Below, piece by piece: positions 1-6,712 of a DNA stretch of 10,405 nucleotides. Position numbers and translations under genes: made by a program. Positions within the stretch are counted from its first letter, which is position 1. Each line of letters starts with the position of its first letter. The notes under the pieces are model-generated. The model searched no databases, was not told the DNA's origin, and saw only the letters and a program-made list of their open reading frames with translations. Source of the stretch: Acidobacteriota bacterium (GTDB lineage Bacteria > Actinomycetota > Acidimicrobiia > Spongiisociales > UBA5794); NCBI GenBank assembly GCA_004356175.1, contig SMXV01000099.1:1-10405 (forward strand), read 5' to 3'.

Positions 1-472
1 AGACACCGCGACGCGTGTAGAGAACCGTCACATCCCCTGAGGAGAGCTGGAAGGCATCGCGGTCGCCTGTGACCACCAGTACCTCGTATCCGAGTTTTCG
101 ACCGTCCTCAACAAGGGTTGCGATAATGTCGTCCGCTTCAAAACCCTCTGCAGTGACCTGGGGTATCTTGAGCACATCAAGAACCTCCTTGATGATTGGC
201 ACCTGGCTCCGGAACAGGTCGGGAGCCGACTCTCTGTTTGCCTTGTACTGTGGGTACTGCTCGGTTCTGAATGTCTTCCTGCTCAGATCCCATGCAACGG
301 CAACGGCATCTGGCTTTTCATCGTCAAGCAGCTTGATCAGCATCGAGGTAAACCCGAAGACAGCGTTTGTGACCTGTCCCGAGGGTGTTGCAAGGTCGGG
401 CGGCAGCGCATAAAAAGCCCGGTAGGCAAGCGAGTGGCCATCAAGCAGCGCGAGTTTTGTCATCCCGGTCAT
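1..472 (-). CDS. polA: DNA polymerase I, N-terminal 5'-3' exonuclease domain (partial, cut by left edge)
   Basis: DNA polymerase I fills gaps and removes RNA primers in replication and excision repair. Only the first 157 codons are present, and the reading frame runs off the window. The visible part is the 5'-3' exonuclease (FEN-like) domain. Metal-binding acidic residues fall in the expected motifs: LLDGHSLAYRAF with Asp11, WDLSRKTFR with Asp62, GFEADDIIATL with Asp114/Asp115, and VVTGDRDAFQL with Asp137 and Asp139. A YKANRE segment matches the DNA-binding YK..R motif of the family. ATG at 472 is preferred, with a GGAG 14 nt upstream, although ATG at 463 (MTKLALLDG) is equally good by family alignment. 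The stop of the upstream small gene is 8 nt away, so the two are probably cotranscribed. Whether the polymerase and proofreading-like domains follow cannot be seen here. Confidence 0.95.
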   Translation of the reverse strand, partial: MTGMTKLALLDGHSLAYRAFYALPPDLATPSGQVTNAVFGFTSMLIKLLDDEKPDAVAVAWDLSRKTFRTEQYPQYKANRESAPDLFRSQVPIIKEVLDVLKIPQVTAEGFEADDIIATLVEDGRKLGYEVLVVTGDRDAFQLSSGDVTVLYTRRGV

Positions 473-480
473 CGTACCCG

Positions 481-759
481 TTACTGCTCCACCAGTTTTG
501 CGACGAGTCTGTCCCGTTTTACGACGATCTTCGCCCGCGACCGCTCGAGGGCGGCTATGTGCGTTGAGATTCGCACAACATCTGCGTGAGTCATCTTTGC
601 CCCGGCTCGATCGTCATACGTTCCTGATACGGCCGCGTCGCGCTGTGCGTCGTCGTCTATGTGGTCAAGCATCGACATCTCCAGTCTGGCCTGCTCGATG
701 TCGTCGTCCAGCGCCACCAGCTCGCCGTTCATGGCCTGGATGCGAGCGAGCTTTTTCAC
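481..759 (-). CDS. small helical (coiled-coil-like) protein of unknown function upstream of polA
   Basis: I do not recognise this 92-residue protein. It is highly charged, has no cysteine, and shows no signal peptide or membrane segment. Two long amphipathic stretches (about residues 3-34 and 56-92), with hydrophobic residues every three to four positions, suggest a helical hairpin or short coiled coil. A less regular Asp/Ala-rich linker joins them. The start is uncertain. GTG at 759 gives the full helix but has no clear ribosome site. ATG at 732 (MNGELVALDDD) is an alternative, also with a weak site. Support for its being real is the plausible protein-like composition, its direction, the 8-nt gap to polA, and that it fills the space between polA and the tRNA promoter region. 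The opposite strand here gives only an arginine-rich frame. Confidence 0.6.
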   Translation of the reverse strand: MKKLARIQAMNGELVALDDDIEQARLEMSMLDHIDDDAQRDAAVSGTYDDRAGAKMTHADVVRISTHIAALERSRAKIVVKRDRLVAKLVEQ

Positions 760-848
760 GAGAGGAGATGAGTAGGCCGTTTGGCCACGACATCCGTATC
801 GAGGGCGGGACCTGTGGACTGTTCCATCGTCCTATCATCCGTCTCCAT

Positions 849-934
849 GCCGGGATGGCGGAATGGTAGACGCGGTGGACTCAAAATCCGCTGAGTGAAA
901 GCTCGTGTGGGTTCAAATCCCACTCCCGGTACCA
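849..934 (+). tRNA. tRNA-Leu (anticodon CAA) with encoded CCA
   Basis: This is a class II tRNA that reads UUG leucine codons. The acceptor stem pairs 849-855 (GCCGGGA) with 924-930 (TCCCGGT), including a terminal G-T pair. The anticodon stem is 875-879 with 887-891 around loop CTCAAAA, which puts anticodon CAA at 882-884. A long variable arm with a GAG/CTC stem spans about 892-906, as expected for leucine. The T arm is 907-911 with 919-923 around TTCAAAT. A discriminator A at 931 is followed by CCA at 932-934. The gene is transcribed toward the 3' end of trpA, 37 nt away, and I see no hairpin plus T-run terminator there. Upstream, TATCAT at 833-838 is placed like a -10 box, but no good -35 box accompanies it. 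Confidence 0.97.
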
Positions 935-971
935 GCACATCGTATCGACCAGGACCACGGCTGCTCATGAA

Positions 972-1784
972 CTATCGACTCATTGCAGCCGCGAGTTCGG
1001 CAACAAAGACAGACAAGGACTCCCGAGCTGCGTCAGGTGTTGCAGCATCGAGGACACGGCGCACAATGGCGCTGCCGACGATAACTCCGTCTCCATGCAA
1101 CGCGGCTGCATGCGCCTGAACAGGCGTCGATATGCCGACGCCGAACACGATCGGCACTTCGCTCTTCGCCCTGATGCTCTCGGCGAGTGCCCCGACGTTC
1201 GATGAGGCCTCTGTCCGCTCTCCGGTCACACCCACCTCGGCAATGCCATACACAAAGTCCGGCCCGCAACTGATAACCGAGTCAAGCCGAGCGGCACTGG
1301 TCATCGGCGAGACAAACAGCGCCATCCCGACTGCAACCTCGTGCGCCGCGGCGAGGAACGGTTCTGCTTCATCAACTGGTAGGTCAGCAATGATCACGCC
1401 TGCTGCTCCAGCGGTGGCCACATCGCCAAAGAAGGTGTCGATACCCCGTCTCAGTACAGGATTCACATAGGTCATCACCAGCACGGCTTTACCCGTTTCG
1501 TCCACAACTCGCCTCACCACCTCAAGAGCGACTGGAACTGTTACGCCCGCATCGAGAGCCTGCTCCCCAGCTCGCATTATGACGGGACCATCCATCAGCG
1601 GATCTGCATAGGGGATGCCAACCTCGAATCCGTCTGCACCAGCATCGGCCATTGCAACGAACAGCTCCACGGAGGCGTCGACTGTCGGAATACCCGCGGT
1701 CAGATACGGCAACAGCACGGCCCTGTCCTCGTCGCGAGAAATCGAAAACAGAGCGCGAAGTCTGTCACTCCCAGAGTTAGCCAT
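972..1784 (-). CDS. trpA: tryptophan synthase alpha subunit
   Basis: TrpA cleaves indole-3-glycerol phosphate to indole and glyceraldehyde-3-phosphate and channels the indole to TrpB in the alpha2-beta2 complex. The protein has 270 residues, normal for the family. The signature FEVGIPYADPLMDGP (residues 53-67) carries the two catalytic acids, Glu54 and Asp65, spaced as in the E. coli enzyme (Glu49/Asp60). FVYGIAEVGVTGER and the FGVGIS and GVIVGSAIV segments match the phosphate-binding end of the TIM barrel. ATG at 1784 overlaps the trpB stop by 8 nt (ATGGCTAA) and has AGGTGG nine bases upstream, so the in-frame extension back to 1892, which would lie inside trpB, is not believed. This is the last gene of the operon. 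It ends TAG 37 nt from the convergent tRNA-Leu, with no obvious terminator. Confidence 0.96.
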   Translation of the reverse strand: MANSGSDRLRALFSISRDEDRAVLLPYLTAGIPTVDASVELFVAMADAGADGFEVGIPYADPLMDGPVIMRAGEQALDAGVTVPVALEVVRRVVDETGKAVLVMTYVNPVLRRGIDTFFGDVATAGAAGVIIADLPVDEAEPFLAAAHEVAVGMALFVSPMTSAARLDSVISCGPDFVYGIAEVGVTGERTEASSNVGALAESIRAKSEVPIVFGVGISTPVQAHAAALHGDGVIVGSAIVRRVLDAATPDAARESLSVFVAELAAAMSR

Positions 1785-2946
1785 CAAGACGAGCCACCTG
1801 TTGGACATCCTTGTCGCCTCTGCCAGAGAGGTTGAGGACCACGGTCCTGCCGGAGAGTTGGGAAGCTTCCTGCACGATCCAGGCGAGGGCATGCGCTGAC
1901 TCGAGTGCGGGCAGAATGCCCTCAGATCTGGCGAGCAGGTGAAACGCCTCGACTGCCTGGGCGTCGGTGGCGTTCACATACCGAACAAGGCCCGCATCGT
2001 TGAAGTAGGCGTGCTCTGGACCAACTCCGGGATAGTCGAGTCCCGCTGAGATCGAGTGTGCCTCAAGCACCTGACCAAACTCGTCCTGAAGCATGTAAGT
2101 CATCGAGCCGTGAAGCACCCCAGGGCTCCCCTCCCCTATCGACGCCCCGTGGAGCCCACTCGCGATTCCAAGCCCAGCTGCTTCGACACCGACAAGGTCT
2201 ACGCCATCCATGCCGACGAATGGGTAGAAGACTCCCATCGCGTTCGAGCCACCGCCCACCGGCGCGACGATGACGTCTGGAGGTGCGTCCATCTGTTCTT
2301 TCAGTTCCTCACCAATCACCTTCTGAAATTCTCTGACCATCCACGGGAATGGGTGGGGGCCGACAACACTGCCAATGATGTAGTGAGTTGTGGCAACAGA
2401 CGCAACCCAGTCCCGCAACGCAGCGGAGACCGCATCTTTGAGCGTACCGGCACCCGAAGTGACCGGTACAACTGTGGCACCGAGCAACTTCATCCGGTAC
2501 ACGTTCAGCGCTTGTCGCTCGATGTCCTTCTCACCCATGTAGACAACACATTCAAGTTCGAGAAGGGCACACGCGGTTGCAGTTGCGACACCGTGTTGAC
2601 CTGCACCGGTCTCAGCTATGACACGCTTCTTTCCCATGCGTTTCGTCAACAGGCCCTGGGCCAGTGTGTTGTTGATCTTGTGCGCGCCGGTGTGAGCAAG
2701 GTCTTCCCGTTTGAGCAATAGGTTGATTCCCAGCTGCTTGGAGAGGCGATCTGCGTGATAAAGAGGCGTCGGCCTGCCAACGTAGGTCGCCAATAGGCCA
2801 TCGAGTTCCCCGCGAAAACTATCGTCCCGCCAGGCATTCGTAAACTCGATTTCGAGCGCTTCAAGCGCAGGCATGAGTGTCTCGGGAGCGAAGGCACCAC
2901 CGAATTCGCCGAATCGTCCTCGCTGATCTGGTCTTTCAAGCCTCAT
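1777..2946 (-). CDS. trpB: tryptophan synthase beta subunit (TrpB1 type)
   Basis: TrpB is the PLP enzyme that condenses indole with L-serine to give tryptophan, working with TrpA. It has 389 residues, close to the usual 390-400. HTGAHKINN (residues 85-93) holds the PLP lysine, Lys90. AETGAGQHGVATA (111-123) carries the catalytic glutamate, Glu112. GGGSNA (231-236) is the phosphate-binding loop, and NLSGRGDKD near the C-terminus is the usual end motif. The GAGQHG wording indicates the canonical TrpA-partnered form, not the salvage TrpB2 type. Its ATG overlaps the trpF stop as ATGA (2943-2946), with AGAGG about ten bases upstream. Its own stop overlaps trpA by 8 nt. No key residue is missing. 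Confidence 0.97.
   Translation of the reverse strand: MRLERPDQRGRFGEFGGAFAPETLMPALEALEIEFTNAWRDDSFRGELDGLLATYVGRPTPLYHADRLSKQLGINLLLKREDLAHTGAHKINNTLAQGLLTKRMGKKRVIAETGAGQHGVATATACALLELECVVYMGEKDIERQALNVYRMKLLGATVVPVTSGAGTLKDAVSAALRDWVASVATTHYIIGSVVGPHPFPWMVREFQKVIGEELKEQMDAPPDVIVAPVGGGSNAMGVFYPFVGMDGVDLVGVEAAGLGIASGLHGASIGEGSPGVLHGSMTYMLQDEFGQVLEAHSISAGLDYPGVGPEHAYFNDAGLVRYVNATDAQAVEAFHLLARSEGILPALESAHALAWIVQEASQLSGRTVVLNLSGRGDKDVQQVARLDG
1794..1799 (-). promoter_or_regulatory. ribosome binding site of trpA
   Basis: AGGTGG on the minus strand lies nine bases before the ATG at 1784, inside the last codons of trpB. It decides the trpA start over the longer in-frame extension and fits translational coupling through the 8-nt trpB/trpA overlap. 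Confidence 0.5.
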
Positions 2947-3554
2947 GCCTGTTTTGCCTCTCGAATGAAGTCAGCAATCCTGGACAGGTCCTTGATACCC
3001 GGTTCGCTCTCCAGGTTGCTCGACGCATCAACGCCGAACGGTCTCACCATCGATATTGCTCTGGCGACGTTTTCGGTGCCGAGTCCACCAGCGAGGATAA
3101 AGGGTCGCCCAGGGTCCGAGACCAGGCTCCAGTCGAATGCAATGCCCGTACCGCCATGAAGGGAACGAAATGACGTGTCAAAGAGAGGGATCGAGGTCTC
3201 AGGAACCTCAGAGACAGGGAACGTCGGCCCGTCCTTGTCCACCGGTACGGGTACAAGTGACAGATAACCGGCCTCGGCAGCCTCGGCGGCGACGTCGAGT
3301 GCCCAGTCTCCATGGGCCTGAATGCCCGTCGCCCCGACTTGCTCAGCCAACGCAAGCGTTTCTCCCGGGCGCAGACCAACCGTGACGATGAACGTCGCAA
3401 CAGTCACATTGCTCGCAAGGGCAGTTGCCCGCTCAACCGTAATCTCGCGAGGTGATCCGGGGGCGAGCACCAAACCAATGGCGTCCGCTCCCCCGTCTAT
3501 AGCGGCCGCTACCGCCTCGTACGATGTAAGACCGCATACCTTCACCCAGGTCAT
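2943..3554 (-). CDS. trpF: phosphoribosylanthranilate isomerase
   Basis: TrpF is a TIM-barrel enzyme that isomerises N-(5'-phosphoribosyl)anthranilate to CdRP. The 203 residues are the usual size for a single-domain enzyme. VKVCGLT puts the catalytic cysteine at Cys7 and PLFDTS puts the catalytic aspartate at Asp126. GLVLAPGSPR, IQAHGD, GGTGIAFDW and ILAGGLGTENV follow the family pattern. One deviation is GVDASSNLE (174-182), where the family usually has SSG; the Gly-to-Asn change at residue 180 is near the phosphate-binding end. The start at 3554 overlaps trpC as ATGA and has AAAGG six bases upstream. Many actinobacteria lack trpF and use the bifunctional HisA-like PriA, so a dedicated trpF inside the operon is notable if the assignment to that phylum is right. 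Confidence 0.95.
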   Translation of the reverse strand: MTWVKVCGLTSYEAVAAAIDGGADAIGLVLAPGSPREITVERATALASNVTVATFIVTVGLRPGETLALAEQVGATGIQAHGDWALDVAAEAAEAGYLSLVPVPVDKDGPTFPVSEVPETSIPLFDTSFRSLHGGTGIAFDWSLVSDPGRPFILAGGLGTENVARAISMVRPFGVDASSNLESEPGIKDLSRIADFIREAKQA

Positions 3555-4318
3555 TGCGAGCCTTTGAGTATTGACACGAGCACTCGAGGGTCTTCAGCGC
3601 GCACGAGGGCCTCGCCAACAAGCACGGCGTCATAGTTCGCCTCGCGCATTCTCTCTGCTCCCGCAGCGCTTGACACGCCAGACTCGGCAATTGAGACGAC
3701 CCTCGACGGTAGTTTGCCCCCGAGCATCTCGGCGGTGCCGAGGTCTGTTTGGAACGTCGACAGATCGCGATTGTTCACACCGATCATTGAAGCACCCGCT
3801 TCGATTGCACGGTCAAGTTCCTCCTCCGTATGAACCTCGACAATGACATCAATTCCGATGTCGCGTGAAACCTCACACAGGGCGACAAGTGTTGGCTGAG
3901 TCAGGGTCGCGACGATCAGCAGCGCCGCGTCTGCGCCATGAGCGCGGGCCTCAATCAGCTGTGCACCATTTCGGGTGAAGTCCTTGCGAAGAACCGGCAC
4001 ATTGACCGCATCGCGCACAGCGACAAGGTCGTCGAGTGATCCCCCAAAAAAGTCGGGTTCCGTCAGCACTGAAATCGCAACAGCACCTCCGGCCTCATAC
4101 GCAAGCGCTTGGCGCACCGGGTCCAATTCAATGGCAATCTCGCCAGCGGATGGCGAGCGTCGCTTGATTTCTGCAACGACGCCAAATCGGCCATCCCGAA
4201 CGGCGTTTTCGAAACCGCGCGCTCGCGATTGACCAGCGGCGCGTCTCGATAGGTCCGCGACGCGTTGCGCGGCGTCGTTGGCACGTCGATCAGCCGATTC
4301 GAGAATCGCAGCTAGCAT
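3551..4318 (-). CDS. trpC: indole-3-glycerol phosphate synthase
   Basis: This TIM-barrel enzyme closes the indole ring, converting CdRP to indole-3-glycerol phosphate with loss of CO2 and water. The 255 residues are normal for the monofunctional form. Catalytic and substrate residues are all present: Glu50 and Lys52 in VVAEIKRRSPSAG, Lys112 in VLRKDF, Glu161 in VIVEVHT, Asn182 in IGVNNRDL, and Glu212 in IAESGV. There is no fused TrpF domain; trpF is the separate next gene, overlapping by 4 nt (ATGA). The ATG at 4318 lies 9 nt after the trpE stop. Only a weak GGG precedes it, so translation may depend on coupling to trpE. Confidence 0.97.
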   Translation of the reverse strand: MLAAILESADRRANDAAQRVADLSRRAAGQSRARGFENAVRDGRFGVVAEIKRRSPSAGEIAIELDPVRQALAYEAGGAVAISVLTEPDFFGGSLDDLVAVRDAVNVPVLRKDFTRNGAQLIEARAHGADAALLIVATLTQPTLVALCEVSRDIGIDVIVEVHTEEELDRAIEAGASMIGVNNRDLSTFQTDLGTAEMLGGKLPSRVVSIAESGVSSAAGAERMREANYDAVLVGEALVRAEDPRVLVSILKGSQ

Positions 4319-4327
4319 CCCAACACA

Positions 4328-5821
4328 CTACCGACGGCCGAACTCACCCGCGGCGGCAATCGCGTACAGCACGGCTTTCGCCTTGTCGACGCATTCGTCA
4401 TATTCGGCGCTCGGAGAGCTGTCAACGACGACACCCGCGCCCGCCTGGACCCATGCTGTTGTCCCGTGAATAACGCAGGTGCGCAACGCAATGGCGGTGT
4501 CGAGATTCCCGGAAAAGTCGATGTATCCGACAGCTCCCGCGTACGGTCCTCTTGCCGTCGGCTCAAGCTCGTCGATAATCTCCATGGCACGAATCTTTGG
4601 TGCTCCTGTGACTGTTCCGTGGGGAAAGGTTGCCCTCAGGACATCGATAGGTCCAACCCCTTCTCGCAGGTCGCCGCTGAGGCCCGAGACCATGTGCATC
4701 ACATGCGAGTACCGCTCCGTCACCATGAGGTCGTCAACGACCACCGACCCAAATTTGCACACCCTGCCGAGATCGTTACGCGCCAGGTCGATAAGCATCG
4801 TATGTTCGGCCAGTTCTTTTGGATCGGACCGCATGTCTGCCTCGAAGTCGCGATCCTCATCCAACGTCGAGCCACGAGGGCGTGTACCTGCAATGGGACG
4901 CGAGTACGCCCGGCCGTTGTCCACCCTCGACATGAGCTCTGGAGAGGATCCAACAACAGCGAGATCGCCCGACCGAATGTGAAACATGAAAGGCGATGGG
5001 TTCACAAGACGCAGGGCCCGGTACACGTCAAACGCTTCACCATCGAAATCGGTCTCAAAGCGTATGGATGGAACTATCTGAAAGGCATCGCCAGCTTTGA
5101 TCAGCGATATCGCACACTCAACAATCTCCTCAAACTCACTGCGTGTCAGGTTCGCCCTGGATTCTGCAACATCGGTGAAGGACGGTCGCTCCATGATTGA
5201 CGCAGGTTCAACTTCACTAAGGCTCTCAATCGCTTGCTCAAGTTTCGCGACGGCGTCAGCGTAGTCCTGACGTGGATTGTCCCCAACAAAGACGTTCACG
5301 ATGAGCGTGAGCGTGTCGCGGAGCCGGTCGAACGCTGCGAGGCCACCAACAAATTGCCAGAGCATCTCCGGAAGTTTCCTGTCGTCATGCGGCATGCCGT
5401 CAAGAGACTCGATGTAGCGAACCATGTCGTACCCGAGGTATCCGACAGCACCACTATGCAGAGGAGGTACCGGTCCGGCGAACCCGAGGTCGTCGTCGTC
5501 TGGAACCGAGAACTGTGCGATGAGCGCTTCTATCACTTCAAGGGGGTTGCCGCTCGGAATCGTGACACTGGCATCCGAGCATGTTGTTATTCCTGAGTGG
5601 GACCTCACGGTGAAGGCAGGATCCCATCCGACGAAACTCCATCGTGCCCATCGCTCGCCACCCTCAACAGATTCAAGAAGGATGCCGTCATTCTCACCAA
5701 CGAGACGCGAATACACGCCGACCGGCGTCAAATAGTCGGCCAGTATCTCCACGGAAACCGGCACGACGGGGTATCGATGTGCAAGTGTGATGAATGACTG
5801 TTCGTCGAGTGAGATCCGCAT
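4328..5821 (-). CDS. trpE: anthranilate synthase component I (aminase subunit)
   Basis: TrpE converts chorismate and ammonia to anthranilate. The ammonia normally comes from the TrpG glutaminase, which is not encoded in this window and is not fused here. It has 497 residues, normal length. The N-terminal LLES (48-51) and NPSPFMF (274-280) are the segments that form the tryptophan feedback site, so allosteric inhibition is likely. Chorismate-enzyme motifs follow in order: PIAGTRPRG (309-317), LIDLARNDLGRV (343-354), FPHGTVTGAPKIRAMEIIDE (399-418), and VQAGAGVVVDSS leading to AEYDE (458-476). The segment FQIVPSIRFE (247-256) has Ile where relatives usually have Gln in an SQRF-like motif. ATG at 5821 is 24 nt after ccdA and has no visible Shine-Dalgarno. 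The assignment to trpE over pabB rests on the feedback motifs and the trp context. Confidence 0.95.
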   Translation of the reverse strand: MRISLDEQSFITLAHRYPVVPVSVEILADYLTPVGVYSRLVGENDGILLESVEGGERWARWSFVGWDPAFTVRSHSGITTCSDASVTIPSGNPLEVIEALIAQFSVPDDDDLGFAGPVPPLHSGAVGYLGYDMVRYIESLDGMPHDDRKLPEMLWQFVGGLAAFDRLRDTLTLIVNVFVGDNPRQDYADAVAKLEQAIESLSEVEPASIMERPSFTDVAESRANLTRSEFEEIVECAISLIKAGDAFQIVPSIRFETDFDGEAFDVYRALRLVNPSPFMFHIRSGDLAVVGSSPELMSRVDNGRAYSRPIAGTRPRGSTLDEDRDFEADMRSDPKELAEHTMLIDLARNDLGRVCKFGSVVVDDLMVTERYSHVMHMVSGLSGDLREGVGPIDVLRATFPHGTVTGAPKIRAMEIIDELEPTARGPYAGAVGYIDFSGNLDTAIALRTCVIHGTTAWVQAGAGVVVDSSPSAEYDECVDKAKAVLYAIAAAGEFGRR

Positions 5822-5845
5822 TGCGAAGACACTACAGACGGTTCA

Positions 5846-6592
5846 TCACACTTGCGCCAAGTCGTCGAGTCCAAGGCGGATAAGCAGGTCGGTGAAGAAT
5901 TTCGAGAGCCGAGTTATCTCCCCTGTGACCAGGAGTACTCCGAACAAGACAAGCATCAGCCCGGACGCGACGGTGATCTGAACGAGGTACTTCTTCACCC
6001 AGTCGAACGCTGAGAAGGCCTTTGCGAGCAGCAGCGACGTGACGAGGAACGGAATGCCAAGTCCAAGGCTGTAGAACAGCAACACAAGCATTCCCCGCCC
6101 GACGGTGTCTGTGTTTGCGCCCAGCAGAAGAGCCGAAGCGAGAAATGGACCGATACATGGGGTCCATCCAAAGGCGAACGCAGCTCCCATGACCGGCGGT
6201 CCGAATATCCCAAGTCTTGAAGCCCCTGAGGACTCCATGCGACGGTCCTTCATAATCGGCAGCAGCCAGGAAGGGGTCCACACCGCAGATAGCGCAATAA
6301 ACAAACCCATCGCAATGATGGTCCATCCCGCGATGGTTGTGAATATTGCCTGGTTCAGAAAGCCGCTCAGGGATGTTGCTGTGGCACCGAGGGCCACGAA
6401 AACCATCGTGAAGCCCAGAACGAAGAGCCCTGTTCTTCCGACAACTCTGCGCATCGACACGTCGCCTTCTGCAAGCTCGTTCATGTCGTATCCCGACATG
6501 AGCGACACGTACCCCGGAAGAAGAGGCAGAACGCAGGGCGACAGGAACGATGCCGTCCCCGCCAGTAGGGCTGCAATGAGCGAAACTTCCAC
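5846..6592 (-). CDS. ccdA: CcdA/DsbD-family membrane thiol-disulfide electron carrier
   Basis: Proteins of this family carry reducing equivalents from cytoplasmic thioredoxin across the membrane to extracytoplasmic thiol proteins, for example in cytochrome c maturation. The 248-residue protein shows about six hydrophobic segments (roughly 4-26, 52-76, 83-105, 128-160, 167-190 and 203-225). The two redox cysteines are in the hallmark motifs: FLSPCVLPLLPGY with Cys20, and FGWTPCIGPF with Cys146. There is no fused thioredoxin domain, so it is the short CcdA form, not full DsbD. The start is GTG at 6592, with AAGGA (6603-6607) ten bases upstream. It is the first gene of the unit that continues 24 nt later into trpE. 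The usual partners ResA and CcsA/B are not in the window, so the target thiol protein is unknown. Confidence 0.92.
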   Translation of the reverse strand: MEVSLIAALLAGTASFLSPCVLPLLPGYVSLMSGYDMNELAEGDVSMRRVVGRTGLFVLGFTMVFVALGATATSLSGFLNQAIFTTIAGWTIIAMGLFIALSAVWTPSWLLPIMKDRRMESSGASRLGIFGPPVMGAAFAFGWTPCIGPFLASALLLGANTDTVGRGMLVLLFYSLGLGIPFLVTSLLLAKAFSAFDWVKKYLVQITVASGLMLVLFGVLLVTGEITRLSKFFTDLLIRLGLDDLAQV

Positions 6593-6653
6593 GCGTGTTC
6601 TGTCCTTGGTCGGAGCCTGTCGGTGTCACAACGGTATTAGAACCCGCGATGTT

Positions 6654-6676
6654 CCCGTCTTGGCTGCCCTGACGGG
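6654..6676 (-). promoter_or_regulatory. possible leader stem-loop upstream of ccdA
   Basis: A perfect 6-bp inverted repeat (CCCGTC at 6654-6659, GACGGG at 6671-6676) with an 11-nt loop lies about 60 nt before the ccdA GTG. It has no following T-run, so it does not look like an intrinsic terminator. It could be an operator or leader structure, or chance in GC-rich DNA. I found no leader peptide with tandem Trp codons in this region, so nothing supports classic trp attenuation. Confidence 0.2.
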
Positions 6677-6712
6677 CCAGGACGGTGAGCAATAAGTGGG
6701 GTCGCCAAGAGC

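Noticed and set aside
756..968. 70-codon minus-strand frame between trpA and the small gene
   Set aside because: It is the complement of the tRNA-Leu gene; the apparent conservation is that of the tRNA.
935..971. Terminator between tRNA-Leu and trpA
   Set aside because: The 37-nt gap contains no convincing stem followed by T residues on either strand.
1785..1892. Upstream extension of trpA
   Set aside because: It lies inside trpB. ATG 1784 has a good AGGTGG and matches the family N-terminus.
2056..2721. 221-codon plus-strand frame
   Set aside because: Antisense to the fully conserved trpB, with Arg/His/Thr-rich composition and no recognisable motif.
4466..5200. 244-codon plus-strand frame
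   Set aside because: Antisense to trpE, which has all its catalytic motifs; the composition is not protein-like.
6625..6680. tRNA-like T-arm on the minus strand (GGGTTCTAATACC)
   Set aside because: It resembles a T arm, but position 57 is not a purine. No matching acceptor, D or anticodon arms could be drawn, so a tRNA or tRNA remnant is not supported.
5832..6692. 286-codon minus-strand frame
   Set aside because: A shifted frame over ccdA; ccdA's own frame has both redox cysteine motifs and membrane helices.
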